Assembly: GCA_963693035.2 (NCBI GenBank)
Contig: CAXMMQ010000012.1
Coordinates: forward strand, 59,205-123,204
Direction of reading: 5' to 3'
Origin: Lichenicoccus sp963693035
GTDB taxonomy: Bacteria; Pseudomonadota; Alphaproteobacteria; Acetobacterales; Acetobacteraceae
Length of the DNA: 64,000 nucleotides
Made by a program: the position numbers and the translations under genes
The notes under the pieces: generated by a model
The model's input: the letters and a program-made list of their open reading frames with translations, nothing else
What the model was told of the DNA's origin: nothing
Database searches by the model: none
Shown: positions 8,329 to 16,515 of the stretch, one piece after another
Layout of the letters: each line of letters opens with the position of its first letter
How positions within the stretch are numbered: the first letter of the stretch is position 1

Positions 8329-9762
8329 ATGAGCCGCTGCCCCTTCTCGACCTCGCGTCGCGGCCTGATCGGCGCCGCCGGCGGCCTGCTGGCCGGCGGG
8401 GCGGCGCTCGGCACCGGGCTTGCGGGCACCGGCCTTGCCTCGCCGCTCGGCCGGGCGCCGGCGGGATCGGTCAACCCGGCCGCCTCCGCGATCGCCGGCT
8501 CCAGCACCGCGGACGGCCAGGTTCGATTCTATGGCGCACACCAGGGCGGCATCGAGACGCCGCAGCAGATCCACACCGTGTTCGCCAGCTTCGACCTCAC
8601 CACCCGCTCGGCGAGCGACGTGGTGCTTCTGCTGCAGGACTGGACCCGCGCTGCGGCGCGCCTCACGGCAGGGCAACCGGCGGAGCCGCTGCGTTCGGTC
8701 GCAGACCGGGCGCCCGAGGATAGCGGCGAGACCGTCGGGCTCGGCGCGCGCCGGCTGACGCTGACCTTCGGCTTCGGACCTGGCCTGTTCGAGCTCGATG
8801 GCCGCGACCGCTACGGTCTGGCACGGCAGCGGCCGCCGGAGCTCGCCGACCTGCCGGCGTTCACCGGCGACCAGCTCGATCCCGCACGCAGCGGCGGCGA
8901 CCTGTGCATCCAGGCCTGTGCCGACGACAGCTTCGTGGCCTTCCACGCGATCCGCCAGCTTGCGCGCATGGCCGCCCCCGATGACGCCGCCACCGGCTAT
9001 GGCGGCAAGCGCCCCGGCGCCACGGTGGCGACCGGCGCGCACGCGGGCACCGCCCGGCTGCGCTGGATGCAGGCCGGTTTCCTCCCCGACAGCCCGTCCG
9101 GCGAGACGCCGCGCAACCTGCTTGGCTTCAAGGACGGCACGCAGAATCCCGGCTCGATGCACATGGCCGAAAAGGCGGCCGGCCGGCTGAGCGGCAATGG
9201 CAGCTTCGATGACGTGGTGTGGGTGGACCAGGGCGGCCCGGACTGGATGCGCGGCGGCAGCTACATGGTGGCGCGACGCATCCGGCTGTCGCTGGAGCAC
9301 TGGGACCGCACCGAGCTCGACTTCCAGGAGCAGGTGATCGGACGCCGCAAGGCGTCCGGCGCGCCGCTGACCGGGCAGCACGAATACGATCCGCTCGACC
9401 TCGACGCCAACGACGCCGACGGCAACCCGGTCATCGCCGAGAACGCGCATGTCCGGCTCGGCGCCGCCTCGCAGGCGCAGGGGGCGCGCATCATGCGCCG
9501 CACCTATTCCTACAATGACGGCCTCAGCATGGTGGCCGAGCGCTGGCCGCCCTGGCGCCAGGGGCTCGAATACGATGCCGGGCTGCTGTTCATCGCCTAC
9601 CAGCAGGACCCGCGTCGCGGCTTCACCCGCATGTTCGAGCAGATGTCGAAGCTCGACCTGCTGAACCAGTACGCAACGCATGTCGGCAGCGGGCTGTTCG
9701 CCTGCCCCGGCGGCATCGCGGAAGGCGAGTTCATCGGCCAGAAGCTGTTCGCCAACGTGTAG
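8329..9762 (+). CDS. efeB: Dyp-type peroxidase / EfeB-like deferrochelatase, Tat-exported
   Basis: A 477-residue heme peroxidase of the DyP superfamily, A/EfeB subgroup. The N-terminus carries a twin-arginine signal (STSRRGLIGAAGG, hydrophobic to about residue 35). The family GxxDG motif is in LLGFKDGTQNP (from Gly266), and the proximal heme histidine is probably His374 in ENAHVRLG. The C-terminal FIAYQQDPRRGF is also conserved. EfeB proteins oxidise porphyrinogens and have been proposed to release iron from heme in the periplasm. Usual partners EfeU and EfeO are absent here; instead it sits between a propeller protein and a ferric ABC importer, 19 and 44 bases from its neighbours. Confidence 0.9.
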   Translation: MSRCPFSTSRRGLIGAAGGLLAGGAALGTGLAGTGLASPLGRAPAGSVNPAASAIAGSSTADGQVRFYGAHQGGIETPQQIHTVFASFDLTTRSASDVVLLLQDWTRAAARLTAGQPAEPLRSVADRAPEDSGETVGLGARRLTLTFGFGPGLFELDGRDRYGLARQRPPELADLPAFTGDQLDPARSGGDLCIQACADDSFVAFHAIRQLARMAAPDDAATGYGGKRPGATVATGAHAGTARLRWMQAGFLPDSPSGETPRNLLGFKDGTQNPGSMHMAEKAAGRLSGNGSFDDVVWVDQGGPDWMRGGSYMVARRIRLSLEHWDRTELDFQEQVIGRRKASGAPLTGQHEYDPLDLDANDADGNPVIAENAHVRLGAASQAQGARIMRRTYSYNDGLSMVAERWPPWRQGLEYDAGLLFIAYQQDPRRGFTRMFEQMSKLDLLNQYATHVGSGLFACPGGIAEGEFIGQKLFANV

Positions 9763-9806
9763 ATAACCCGGCGCGGCTCTGGGCCGTGCCATCCTGGAGT
9801 GATTGC

Positions 9807-10841
9807 ATGACTTCCAGAAATCGCCAGCGGCCCGCATGCGGCCGCCGCGCCGTCATGCTCGGCGCCACGCTGGCGGCCCTGCTGCTGCCGGCCACGCTCA
9901 GCGCCGCAGAGACCCTGACGCTCTATAGCGGCCAGCACGAGCAGACCGTCGACCAGCTCGTCGAGGCCTTCCAGAAGCAGACCGGCATTGTCGTGAAGGT
10001 GCATAGCGGCGAGGGGCCGGAACTGGCCAACCAGCTCCTGACCGAGGGCACCGCCTCGGCCGCCGACGTCTACTTCACCGAGAACTCGCCCGAGCTGCAA
10101 CTGCTGGCCGAGCACGGCCTGCTGGCGCCGGTGGACGCTGCGACGCTGGCGCAGGTGCCGGCGCGCTTCAATTCGCCGCAGGGCCAGTGGCTCGGCGTAC
10201 TCGCCCGCCAGAACGTGCTGGCGTACAACGAGGCCAAGCTCGAAGCCGCAAGCCTGCCGACCTCGGTGCTCGATCTCGCGGCGCTGGCCTGGAAGGGCCG
10301 CGTCGGCATCGCGCCGTCGGACGGCGATTTCCTGCCGCTGGTCAGCGCGGTGATCGCGGTAAAGGGTGAGGACGGCGCGCTGGCCTGGCTGCGCGGGCTG
10401 CAGCACAACGCGCAAAATTTCGACGATGACGAGGGCGTGGTGGCGGCGGTCGATCGCGGCGCGGTCGCGACCGGCATCGTCAACAACTACTACTGGGAGC
10501 GGCTGCGCGAACAGAACGGCGCGCACGGCATGCACAGCGCCATCCACGAGTTCGCCCCCGGCGATGTCGGCGCGCTGGTGAACGTCTCCGGCGCCGCGGT
10601 GCTGAAGACCAGCAGGCACAAGGGCGCCGCACAGCGGTTCCTCGCCTTCCTGGTCAGCGCGCCGACGCAGGCGGCGCTGGGCCGCTCGAACATCACCTTC
10701 GAGTATCCGCTGCGCCCCGGTGTCGCCGCCAATCCGGCGCTGACGCCGCTTGCCAGGCTCTCGCCGCCCGAGATCGGCTGGGACAAGCTCGGCGACGACA
10801 GCCAGGCCGTCGCCCTGCTGCGCAAGGCCGGCCTGCTCTGA
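9807..10841 (+). CDS. fbpA: Ferric iron ABC transporter substrate-binding protein
   Basis: A 344-residue periplasmic binding protein of the FbpA/FutA family. ATG 9807 follows GGAG and gives a signal peptide ending LPATLSAAE. The mature start LTLYSGQHEQTVDQL is typical of ferric-binding proteins. The tandem tyrosines Tyr228-Tyr229 in IVNNYYWERL correspond to the residues that coordinate Fe(III) in this family. It captures ferric iron and delivers it to the permease encoded next. Third gene of the Fur-box operon; the substrate assignment rests on the tyrosine pair and the regulatory site. Confidence 0.92.
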   Translation: MTSRNRQRPACGRRAVMLGATLAALLLPATLSAAETLTLYSGQHEQTVDQLVEAFQKQTGIVVKVHSGEGPELANQLLTEGTASAADVYFTENSPELQLLAEHGLLAPVDAATLAQVPARFNSPQGQWLGVLARQNVLAYNEAKLEAASLPTSVLDLAALAWKGRVGIAPSDGDFLPLVSAVIAVKGEDGALAWLRGLQHNAQNFDDDEGVVAAVDRGAVATGIVNNYYWERLREQNGAHGMHSAIHEFAPGDVGALVNVSGAAVLKTSRHKGAAQRFLAFLVSAPTQAALGRSNITFEYPLRPGVAANPALTPLARLSPPEIGWDKLGDDSQAVALLRKAGLL

Positions 10842-10864
10842 GCATCCAGGCGGCGATCGCACGC

Positions 10865-12403
10865 TTGCGGCCGCCGCCGCATGCGGGACTTCTGCTGGCG
10901 GCCTGTATCGGGCCGCTGCTGGTGCTGGTGCCGATCCTGACCATCCTTTTCGAGGCGGTCCGGATCGCGCCCGCGGATGCGTCCGACCTGCTGTTCCGGC
11001 CGCTGGTCGGGCAGTTGCTGGACAACACGGTGACCCTGGTCGCGGCGAGCACCGTGTCGGCCGCGCTGGTCGGGACGGCGGCGGCCTGGTGCGTCGAGCG
11101 GACCCGGCTTCCCGGGCGACGGGCCTGGGCGGTTCTGGTGGCGGTGCCGCTGGCGATCCCGCCCTTCGTGACCTCCTATGCCTGGGTCTCCCTGAGCAAC
11201 GACCTGCAGGATTTCGGCGGCGCCCTGCTGGTGGTGACCTCCGCCTACTACCCGCTGGTCTACCTGCCGGTGGCAGCCACCCTGCGCGGCATGGACCCGG
11301 CACTGGAGGAAACCGCGCGGGCGCTCGGATGCAGCCCGGCGCGCTGTTTCTGGCGGGTGGTGCTGCCGCAGCTTCGACCGAGCCTGCTCGGTGGGATGCT
11401 GCTGGTGGCGCTTAACGCTCTGGTGGAGTTCGGCGCGTTCTCGCTGCTGCGCTACCGCACCTTCACCACCGAGATCTATGCGGAGTATCGCACCGGCTTT
11501 GCCGGCCCGGGCGCCGCCCTGCTCGCTGCCGTCCTGGTCGTCGGATGCCTCGCCCTGCTGGCCGGCGAGGCGATCCTGCGCGGCCGCACCCGCTATGCCC
11601 GCGTCGGACGGTTCACCCGCCGCCCGGCAACCCTGCTGCGTCTCGGCTGGACCCTGGCGCCGGTGCTCGCGGGTCTTTCGCTGCTGGTGGCACTCACCAT
11701 CGGCGTGCCGGTCGGCATGGTGCTGTACTGGCTGACCCAGCCGGGCTCGGCGGCGTCCAGCCCGGTCACCGCGACGCTCGCCGGGCTGCTGTCGGCGACC
11801 TTCGCCTCGGTCGGTTTCGGTCTCGCCGCGGCCGGGCTCACCGTGGCGCTGGCGATCCCGCTCGGCTTCCTGGCGGCGCGCCATCCGGGTCGCGCGGTGA
11901 TGGCGCTGGAGCGCACCAGTTTCCTCGCCCAGGGCGTGCCGGGCATCGTGGTGGCGCTGGCGCTGGTCTCGATCGCCGTGCAGGTGCTGCGGCCGCTGTA
12001 TCAGAGTGCGGGGCTGCTGGTGGTGGCCTATGCGATCCTGTTCCTGCCGCTGGCGCTGGTCGGCGTGCGCGCGGCGTTCGCGCAGGCGCAACGCGGGCTC
12101 GACGAGGCGGCGCGGTCGCTTGGCCTCGCCTGGCCAGAAGTTTTCCGGCGCGTGCTGCTGCCGGTGGCCGGCCCCGGCCTGGGTGCTGCGGCCGCCCTGG
12201 TGTTCGTCTCCACGGTGACCGAGCTCACCACCACCTTGTTGTTGTCGCCGATCGGCACCCGGACGCTCGCGACCGAGGTCTGGGTTGACACCTCCACCCT
12301 GGCCTTTGCGGCGGCCGCACCCTATGCGGCTCTGATGGTGACGCTGTCGCTGCTCTCCACCTGGCTGCTGGTGCGTCGCTTCGGCGCCGGGGTCGCGGCT
12401 TGA
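10865..12403 (+). CDS. fbpB: Ferric iron ABC transporter permease
   Basis: A permease of about 512 residues with roughly twelve membrane helices, made of two fused BPD-type transmembrane domains as in FbpB/SfuB. Each half carries an EAA-loop: EETARALGCSPARCFWRVVLP in the first and DEAARSLGLAWPEVFRRVLLP in the second, the contacts to the ATPase. The start is uncertain. TTG 10865 has only a weak ribosome site, and the open frame runs up past the fbpA stop at 10839-10841 without a better start codon. Lies between fbpA and fbpC with 19 to 23 base spacing. Confidence 0.9.
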   Translation: MRPPPHAGLLLAACIGPLLVLVPILTILFEAVRIAPADASDLLFRPLVGQLLDNTVTLVAASTVSAALVGTAAAWCVERTRLPGRRAWAVLVAVPLAIPPFVTSYAWVSLSNDLQDFGGALLVVTSAYYPLVYLPVAATLRGMDPALEETARALGCSPARCFWRVVLPQLRPSLLGGMLLVALNALVEFGAFSLLRYRTFTTEIYAEYRTGFAGPGAALLAAVLVVGCLALLAGEAILRGRTRYARVGRFTRRPATLLRLGWTLAPVLAGLSLLVALTIGVPVGMVLYWLTQPGSAASSPVTATLAGLLSATFASVGFGLAAAGLTVALAIPLGFLAARHPGRAVMALERTSFLAQGVPGIVVALALVSIAVQVLRPLYQSAGLLVVAYAILFLPLALVGVRAAFAQAQRGLDEAARSLGLAWPEVFRRVLLPVAGPGLGAAAALVFVSTVTELTTTLLLSPIGTRTLATEVWVDTSTLAFAAAAPYAALMVTLSLLSTWLLVRRFGAGVAA

Positions 12404-12422
12404 GCAGAAGGCGGAGGCTGGC

Positions 12423-13478
12423 GTGGCCGAACTGACCGTCGCTGGTCTGTGCAAGAACTTCCTGGGGCGGCCGGTGCTGGACGGCATCCACCTCAATGTG
12501 CCGTCGGGCAGCCTGCTTGCGATCCTGGGTGCGTCTGGCGGCGGCAAGACCACGCTGCTGCGCCTGCTCTGCGGCTTCGAGCGCGCCGATGCGGGGACGA
12601 TCGAGGTCGGTGGCCGGCGCCTCGCGGCAAGCGGCCTGCACGTGCCGCCGCACCGGCGCCGGATCGGCTACGTGGCGCAGGATGGCGCGCTGTTCCCGCA
12701 TCTGACGGTCGCCGCGAATGTGCTGTTCGGCCTGCCGCGCGCCGCCCGGCGGGAGCGCCGCCGCGCCGCGGCGCTGCTCGAGGCGGTGGGTCTGCCGGCC
12801 GCCTTTGCCGATCGCCAGCCGCACGAGTTGTCGGGTGGCGAGCAGCAGCGGGTGTCGCTGGCGCGGGCCCTGGCACCCGGACCCGCCCTGGTGCTGCTCG
12901 ACGAGCCGTTCTCGGCGCTCGATGCGGCGCTGCGCGAGGAGACCCGCGCCGGCGTCGCCGCCGCACTCGCCGCCGCCGGCGCCACCGCGGTGCTGGTGAC
13001 GCACGACCAGGCGGAGGCGCTGTCGATGGGCCACCAGGTGGGCGTGCTGCGCGACGGCCGCATGGTCCAGGTGGCGACGCCGCAGACGCTGTACCGACGG
13101 CCGGTGGATGCGGCACTCGCCCGCTTCATCGGCGACGCGGTGCTGCTGCCGGGGGAGGCGGATGGCGCCACCGTCCGCTGCGCGCTCGGCACCCTGCCGC
13201 TGCTGGTGCCGGCCCTCGGCCGTGTCGAAGTGATGATCCGTCCTGAGCAGATCCGGCTGAGGGAGCCCGGGACCGGACCCGGTTGCTTGAGCGGTATCGT
13301 CGAGCGCGCCGGGTTCGGCGGCCACGACTCCCTGGTTGCCATCCGGCTGCCGGCCGCGGGCGGCGTGGTGTCGGCGCGTGTGCCTGGCCATGCAATGCCG
13401 GCGCACGACACGCCGGTCGGACTTCAGGTCGAGGGGCCGGTGCTCGCCTATTCCCCGACTTCCGCAGCCTCGCGATGA
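12423..13478 (+). CDS. fbpC: Ferric iron ABC transporter ATP-binding protein
   Basis: A 351-residue ABC ATPase. Walker A is GASGGGKTT (residues 36-44), the signature is ELSGGEQQRVSLARAL, Walker B is LVLLDEPFSALD and the switch histidine is in VTHDQAEAL. After about residue 240 a TOBE-like regulatory domain includes EVMIRPEQIRL, as in FbpC/PotA-type importers. GTG 12423 is supported by a GGAGG just upstream. It powers the FbpB permease. The last 31 bases overlap the convergent DUF4188 gene. Confidence 0.92.
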   Translation: MAELTVAGLCKNFLGRPVLDGIHLNVPSGSLLAILGASGGGKTTLLRLLCGFERADAGTIEVGGRRLAASGLHVPPHRRRIGYVAQDGALFPHLTVAANVLFGLPRAARRERRRAAALLEAVGLPAAFADRQPHELSGGEQQRVSLARALAPGPALVLLDEPFSALDAALREETRAGVAAALAAAGATAVLVTHDQAEALSMGHQVGVLRDGRMVQVATPQTLYRRPVDAALARFIGDAVLLPGEADGATVRCALGTLPLLVPALGRVEVMIRPEQIRLREPGTGPGCLSGIVERAGFGGHDSLVAIRLPAAGGVVSARVPGHAMPAHDTPVGLQVEGPVLAYSPTSAASR

Positions 13479-13954
13479 TCGGCGCCGGCGAGACGTCGGG
13501 CAGCGGTCGCCCGTTTGCCGCTGGCCGGCAACAGCCTGCCCACCAGTCCCAGGCCAAACCGCGGCATGTTCAGGTAGATCGATTCCAGGTTGCCGGCGGA
13601 GACAACATAGGTCTCGTGCCAGATCCCGACATCGCCGTTGGTGCCGATGCTGCGGTGGAACGCCTGCCAGGCCGGCAGATGCGCGTTCGCGGACGACCCA
13701 GCGAACGCCTGCAGGTGGGCGGCACTCCTCCAGTATTGCACCGAGGAGAGGTCGCGCAGGTTGAAGGCCTGCCGCACCCCGAGCATTCCGAGCTCGGGAT
13801 GCGCCGCAAGCTCGCGCAGCATCCCGGTCATTGCCTTTGCGACCGGCAGCCATCTCCAGATCTTCCACAGCTTGTTGATCCGCATGCCGATCAGGAAGAC
13901 CACGATCTCCTGCTCGATCTCGGCGCAGACCCTGCCGGCCACGAGTTCAGCCAT
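13448..13954 (-). CDS. DUF4188 family protein
   Basis: A 168-residue protein. VVFLIGMRINKLWKIWRWLP near the N-terminus, followed by MLRELAAHPELGMLG and SVQYWRSAAHLQAFA, matches the DUF4188 family, which has a dimeric alpha/beta-barrel-like fold related to heme-dependent aldoxime dehydratases and monooxygenases. The catalytic role is unknown. The start follows GGAG at good spacing. It is divergent from a TetR regulator with a 19-bp palindrome in between, so it is probably the target of that repressor. Confidence 0.75.
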   Translation of the reverse strand: MAELVAGRVCAEIEQEIVVFLIGMRINKLWKIWRWLPVAKAMTGMLRELAAHPELGMLGVRQAFNLRDLSSVQYWRSAAHLQAFAGSSANAHLPAWQAFHRSIGTNGDVGIWHETYVVSAGNLESIYLNMPRFGLGLVGRLLPASGKRATAARRLAGADHREAAEVGE

Positions 13955-13970
13955 AACGCGATCTCCGCTT

Positions 13971-13989
13971 ATCTTTACGACGTAAAGAT
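13971..13989. promoter_or_regulatory. TetR-type operator palindrome
   Basis: ATCTTTACGACGTAAAGAT is a perfect inverted repeat with 8-bp arms around a 3-bp centre. It lies in the 93-base gap between the divergent DUF4188 and TetR genes. A further GTAAAG half-site occurs at 14035-14040, just before the TetR start. Length, symmetry and position fit a TetR-family operator controlling both genes. Confidence 0.75.
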
Positions 13990-14047
13990 CAGTGCCAGAA
14001 GGTCGCCATGCTGGTCAAGCGGAATCTTGCCATTGTAAAGTTTGAGC

Positions 14048-14638
14048 ATGCGCTCGTATCACCATGGCTCCCTGCGTGCGGCCCTGCTTCAGGCATCGGA
14101 GACGATCCTCGACCGGGACGGCATCGCCGCGCTGACGCTGCGGGCCGCGGCACGTGAGGCAGGCGTGTCGCATGCGGCACCCACCCACCATTTCGGCGAC
14201 CTTGGCGGCCTGCTGACCGCGCTCGCGGCGGCCGGCTTCGAGAGGTTTCGCGGCGCCATGCAGGCAGAGCTCGGGTCCGCCGGACCGGAGCAGGGGGCGC
14301 GCCTGCTGGCACTCGGCCGCGGCTACGTCGGCTTCGCGCGTGCCTGTCCAGGGTTGTTCCAGCTCATGTTCCGCTCGGAGCGGCTGGACTGGTCGTCTGA
14401 GGCGCTGTCGAAGGCGGCGGATGCGGCCTTCGCGATGCTGACCCAGGATGGGCAGGCCGGGCATCCCCCCGACATGGTCATCGCGATGACGCGCTGGTCC
14501 CTGGTGCATGGCCTGGCGACCCTGCTGATCGACGGACGCCTGGAGGCGACGATGCAGAAGGGCCCAGGTCGCAGCCTGGAAACGCTGATCGAGGGCGTGC
14601 TGAGCCGCTTCGTGCAGGGGGAGTTTCAGACCACCTGA
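14048..14638 (+). CDS. TetR/AcrR family transcriptional regulator
   Basis: A 196-residue regulator. The N-terminal helix-turn-helix covers roughly residues 5-55 (HGSLRAALLQASETILDRDG, then LTLRAAAREAGVSHAAPTHHF). The C-terminal ligand domain resembles the TetR_C_33/WHG type (GYVGFARACPGLFQLMFRSE). It most likely represses itself and the divergent DUF4188 gene through the palindrome at 13971-13989 and is released by a small molecule of unknown identity. ATG 14048 is chosen over the TTG at 14042. Confidence 0.88.
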   Translation: MRSYHHGSLRAALLQASETILDRDGIAALTLRAAAREAGVSHAAPTHHFGDLGGLLTALAAAGFERFRGAMQAELGSAGPEQGARLLALGRGYVGFARACPGLFQLMFRSERLDWSSEALSKAADAAFAMLTQDGQAGHPPDMVIAMTRWSLVHGLATLLIDGRLEATMQKGPGRSLETLIEGVLSRFVQGEFQTT

Positions 14639-14651
14639 AGGCCGGAGTGGC

Positions 14652-15407
14652 TCAGGCGCGTGCGGCCGCCTCGGCCCAGGCCACCGCGTCAGCACCCGCG
14701 GGCAGCCGCATCGGGCAGGACGGGTCGGTCGCCGCGCGCCACACCGCGAGCGCCACATCCGACGACCGGGTGATCTCCTCCGTCGTGCTCTGCACGCGAG
14801 CGAAGACCTGTGCCGCCAGCTCGGCATAGGGTGCGGGGATCTCCAGTCCCATGCGGGCGCGAACGTTGTCGCCGAACGCGGTGTCGGGAGCCCGGCCCGG
14901 CAGCACCAGCCGCACCCGCACGCCGAACTGCGCCAGCTCCAGCGCCAGGCACTCGGTGAACGCGTTCACCGCCGCCTTGCTCGCCGTGTAGACCGAGAGC
15001 AGCTGCAGCGACCGCAGAGTGACGGTCGAGGTCACGTTGACGACGACGCCCGAGCGTCGCTCCCGGAACTGCGGCAGCACGGCGCTGGTCATCGCGACGG
15101 TGCCGAGCGTGTTGGTCTCGAAGACCTCGCGCACCTTCTGCATCGACACGCCTTCCACCGCATTGAGCAGGCCGATGCCGGCATTGTTCACCAGCACGTC
15201 GATCGGCCCGGCCGCCTCCACCGCCTGCGCGATGCTGTCGGCATCGGTCACGTCGAGCGGCAGGATGCGGAGCCGGTCGGAGTCCGGCAGCAGGTCCCGG
15301 CGCGGCGTGCGCATGGTGGCGATCACGGTCCAGTCACGGTCGAGGAAGTGGCGTGCCGTCTCGAGGCCAAAGCCGGACGAGCAGCCGGTGATGAGGATGG
15401 TGGCCAT
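14652..15407 (-). CDS. SDR family oxidoreductase
   Basis: A 251-residue classical short-chain dehydrogenase. The N-terminal cofactor motif is TGCSSGFG, the NNAG motif is present (VLVNNAGIG), and the catalytic YxxxK is YTASK with an upstream serine in VTSTVT. ATG 15407 follows AGGAG. The substrate is unknown. It is divergent from an AraC regulator, and a direct repeat with 21-bp periodicity lies between them, so AraC-type activation is likely. Its stop lies 13 bases from the stop of the convergent TetR gene. Confidence 0.88.
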   Translation of the reverse strand: MATILITGCSSGFGLETARHFLDRDWTVIATMRTPRRDLLPDSDRLRILPLDVTDADSIAQAVEAAGPIDVLVNNAGIGLLNAVEGVSMQKVREVFETNTLGTVAMTSAVLPQFRERRSGVVVNVTSTVTLRSLQLLSVYTASKAAVNAFTECLALELAQFGVRVRLVLPGRAPDTAFGDNVRARMGLEIPAPYAELAAQVFARVQSTTEEITRSSDVALAVWRAATDPSCPMRLPAGADAVAWAEAAARA

Positions 15408-15472
15408 GGTGGCTCCTGTTTCGGGTGTGGCAGCAGGGTAGGCCGGAGTGCCCGGACCTGCTACGATCCGAA

Positions 15473-15504
15473 GTCCAGAAAGCATTGGCCCCAGTCCAGA
15501 AAGC
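15473..15504. promoter_or_regulatory. Tandem direct repeat, probable AraC-type binding site
   Basis: GTCCAGAAAGC occurs at 15473-15483 and again at 15494-15504. The copies are 21 bp apart, two turns of the helix, the layout of tandem half-sites bound by AraC-family dimers. A degenerate third copy follows near 15510. The site is in the gap between the SDR gene and the AraC-type regulator gene. Confidence 0.6.
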
Positions 15505-15530
15505 TCCGGTCCCCAGAACTGTCCGATCCA

Positions 15531-16412
15531 TTGACCCAAATCGTCGGCCTGCTGCAGCCGAACGCCTCATTCTCGAAACTCGTCACCGCGGGAGGCGCCT
15601 GGGCGGTGCGGCGATCCGACGACGGGAGTCCGTTCTACTGCGCGGTGCTCGACGGCTGGTGTCGCCTGTCGCTGGTCGGACAGGAGGCGGTGACCCTTGG
15701 GCCCGGCGATTTCGTCCTGGTGCCCGCGGCCTATGGGTTCGCCATGGCCAGTCTCGATCCGGCGCCGCCTGACAGCAAGCCCGAGCTGGTCGAGACGAGC
15801 CCCGGCATATTCCGTCTCGGCAGTGCCGACGTACCGCCTGATGTGCGCGTGCTGCTGGGGCATTTCGCCTTCGGTTCGGACGATGCCAGCCTGATCGTGT
15901 CGCTGCTGCCGCAACTCGTGCATGTGACCGGGCAGGATCGGCTGACCACGCTTGTCAAGCTCCTGAACGAGGAGTCCCGCGCTGGCCGGCCCGGTCGCGA
16001 CGTGGTGGTGGGCCGCCTGCTCGAGGTGCTGCTGATCGAGGCGCTGCGTTCCACCGCGGGACCCGCCGCTCCTCCGGGCCTGCTGCGCGGGCTCGCCGAT
16101 GACCGGCTCGCCGTCGCGCTGCGACACATGCATGACCGTCCGCGCCAGGCATGGACAGTGGTCGAACTGGCGAAGCGGGCCGCCTTGTCGCGGTCCGGCT
16201 TTTTCGAACGCTTCAGGCGCGAGGTCGGCACGGCGCCGATGGAGTACCTGCTGGGCTGGCGCATGGCGTTGGCCAAGGACCTGCTGCGCCGGGAGCGAGC
16301 CAGCGTGGCCGCGGTCGCCGAGCGGGTGGGATACGGCTCGGCGAGCACGTTCAGCACCGCCTTCGCCCGCCATGTCGGAATGCCGCCGATCCTCTATGCG
16401 CGCGGGCCCTAG
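15531..16412 (+). CDS. AraC family transcriptional regulator
   Basis: A regulator of about 293 residues. The N-terminal half is a cupin-like ligand domain (residues about 1-160, with LDGWCRLSLVGQEAVTLGPG). The C-terminal AraC DNA-binding domain has two helix-turn-helix units: WTVVELAKRAALSRSGFFERF and VAAVAERVGYGSASTFSTAF. The architecture matches cupin-type AraC proteins often encoded beside an SDR gene they control. The start is uncertain: TTG 15531 lacks a good ribosome site, and longer in-frame starts run through the putative operator. Confidence 0.85.
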   Translation: MTQIVGLLQPNASFSKLVTAGGAWAVRRSDDGSPFYCAVLDGWCRLSLVGQEAVTLGPGDFVLVPAAYGFAMASLDPAPPDSKPELVETSPGIFRLGSADVPPDVRVLLGHFAFGSDDASLIVSLLPQLVHVTGQDRLTTLVKLLNEESRAGRPGRDVVVGRLLEVLLIEALRSTAGPAAPPGLLRGLADDRLAVALRHMHDRPRQAWTVVELAKRAALSRSGFFERFRREVGTAPMEYLLGWRMALAKDLLRRERASVAAVAERVGYGSASTFSTAFARHVGMPPILYARGP

Positions 16413-16450
16413 AGCAAGGCCGGCTCGAGTTGAGCCAGCAAACTTGCTCT
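16411..16450. repeat. Palindromic AGAGCAAG element
   Basis: AGAGCAAG at 16411-16418 pairs with CTTGCTCT at 16443-16450, with GGCTCGAGTTGAGCC nested inside. It begins at the AraC stop codon. It could act as a transcription end, though no T-run follows. Similar AGAGC-ended palindromes lie at 57771-57871. Confidence 0.6.
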
Positions 16451-16461
16451 ACCCGACTAAT

Positions 16462-16515
16462 CTAGAGGCTGATACGCGTCTCAGGCTGAGTCAGCCAGAG
16501 ACGATCAGGCTCTAG
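16462..16515. repeat. Palindromic CTAGAGGCTGAT element
   Basis: CTAGAGGCTGAT (16462-16473) pairs with ATCAGGCTCTAG (16504-16515) with one mismatch. Inside, CGTCTC and GGCTGA pair with TCAGCC and GAGACG, so almost the whole element folds into one hairpin. It overlaps the stop codon of the SDR gene that ends at 16512 and may serve as its terminator. Confidence 0.6.
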
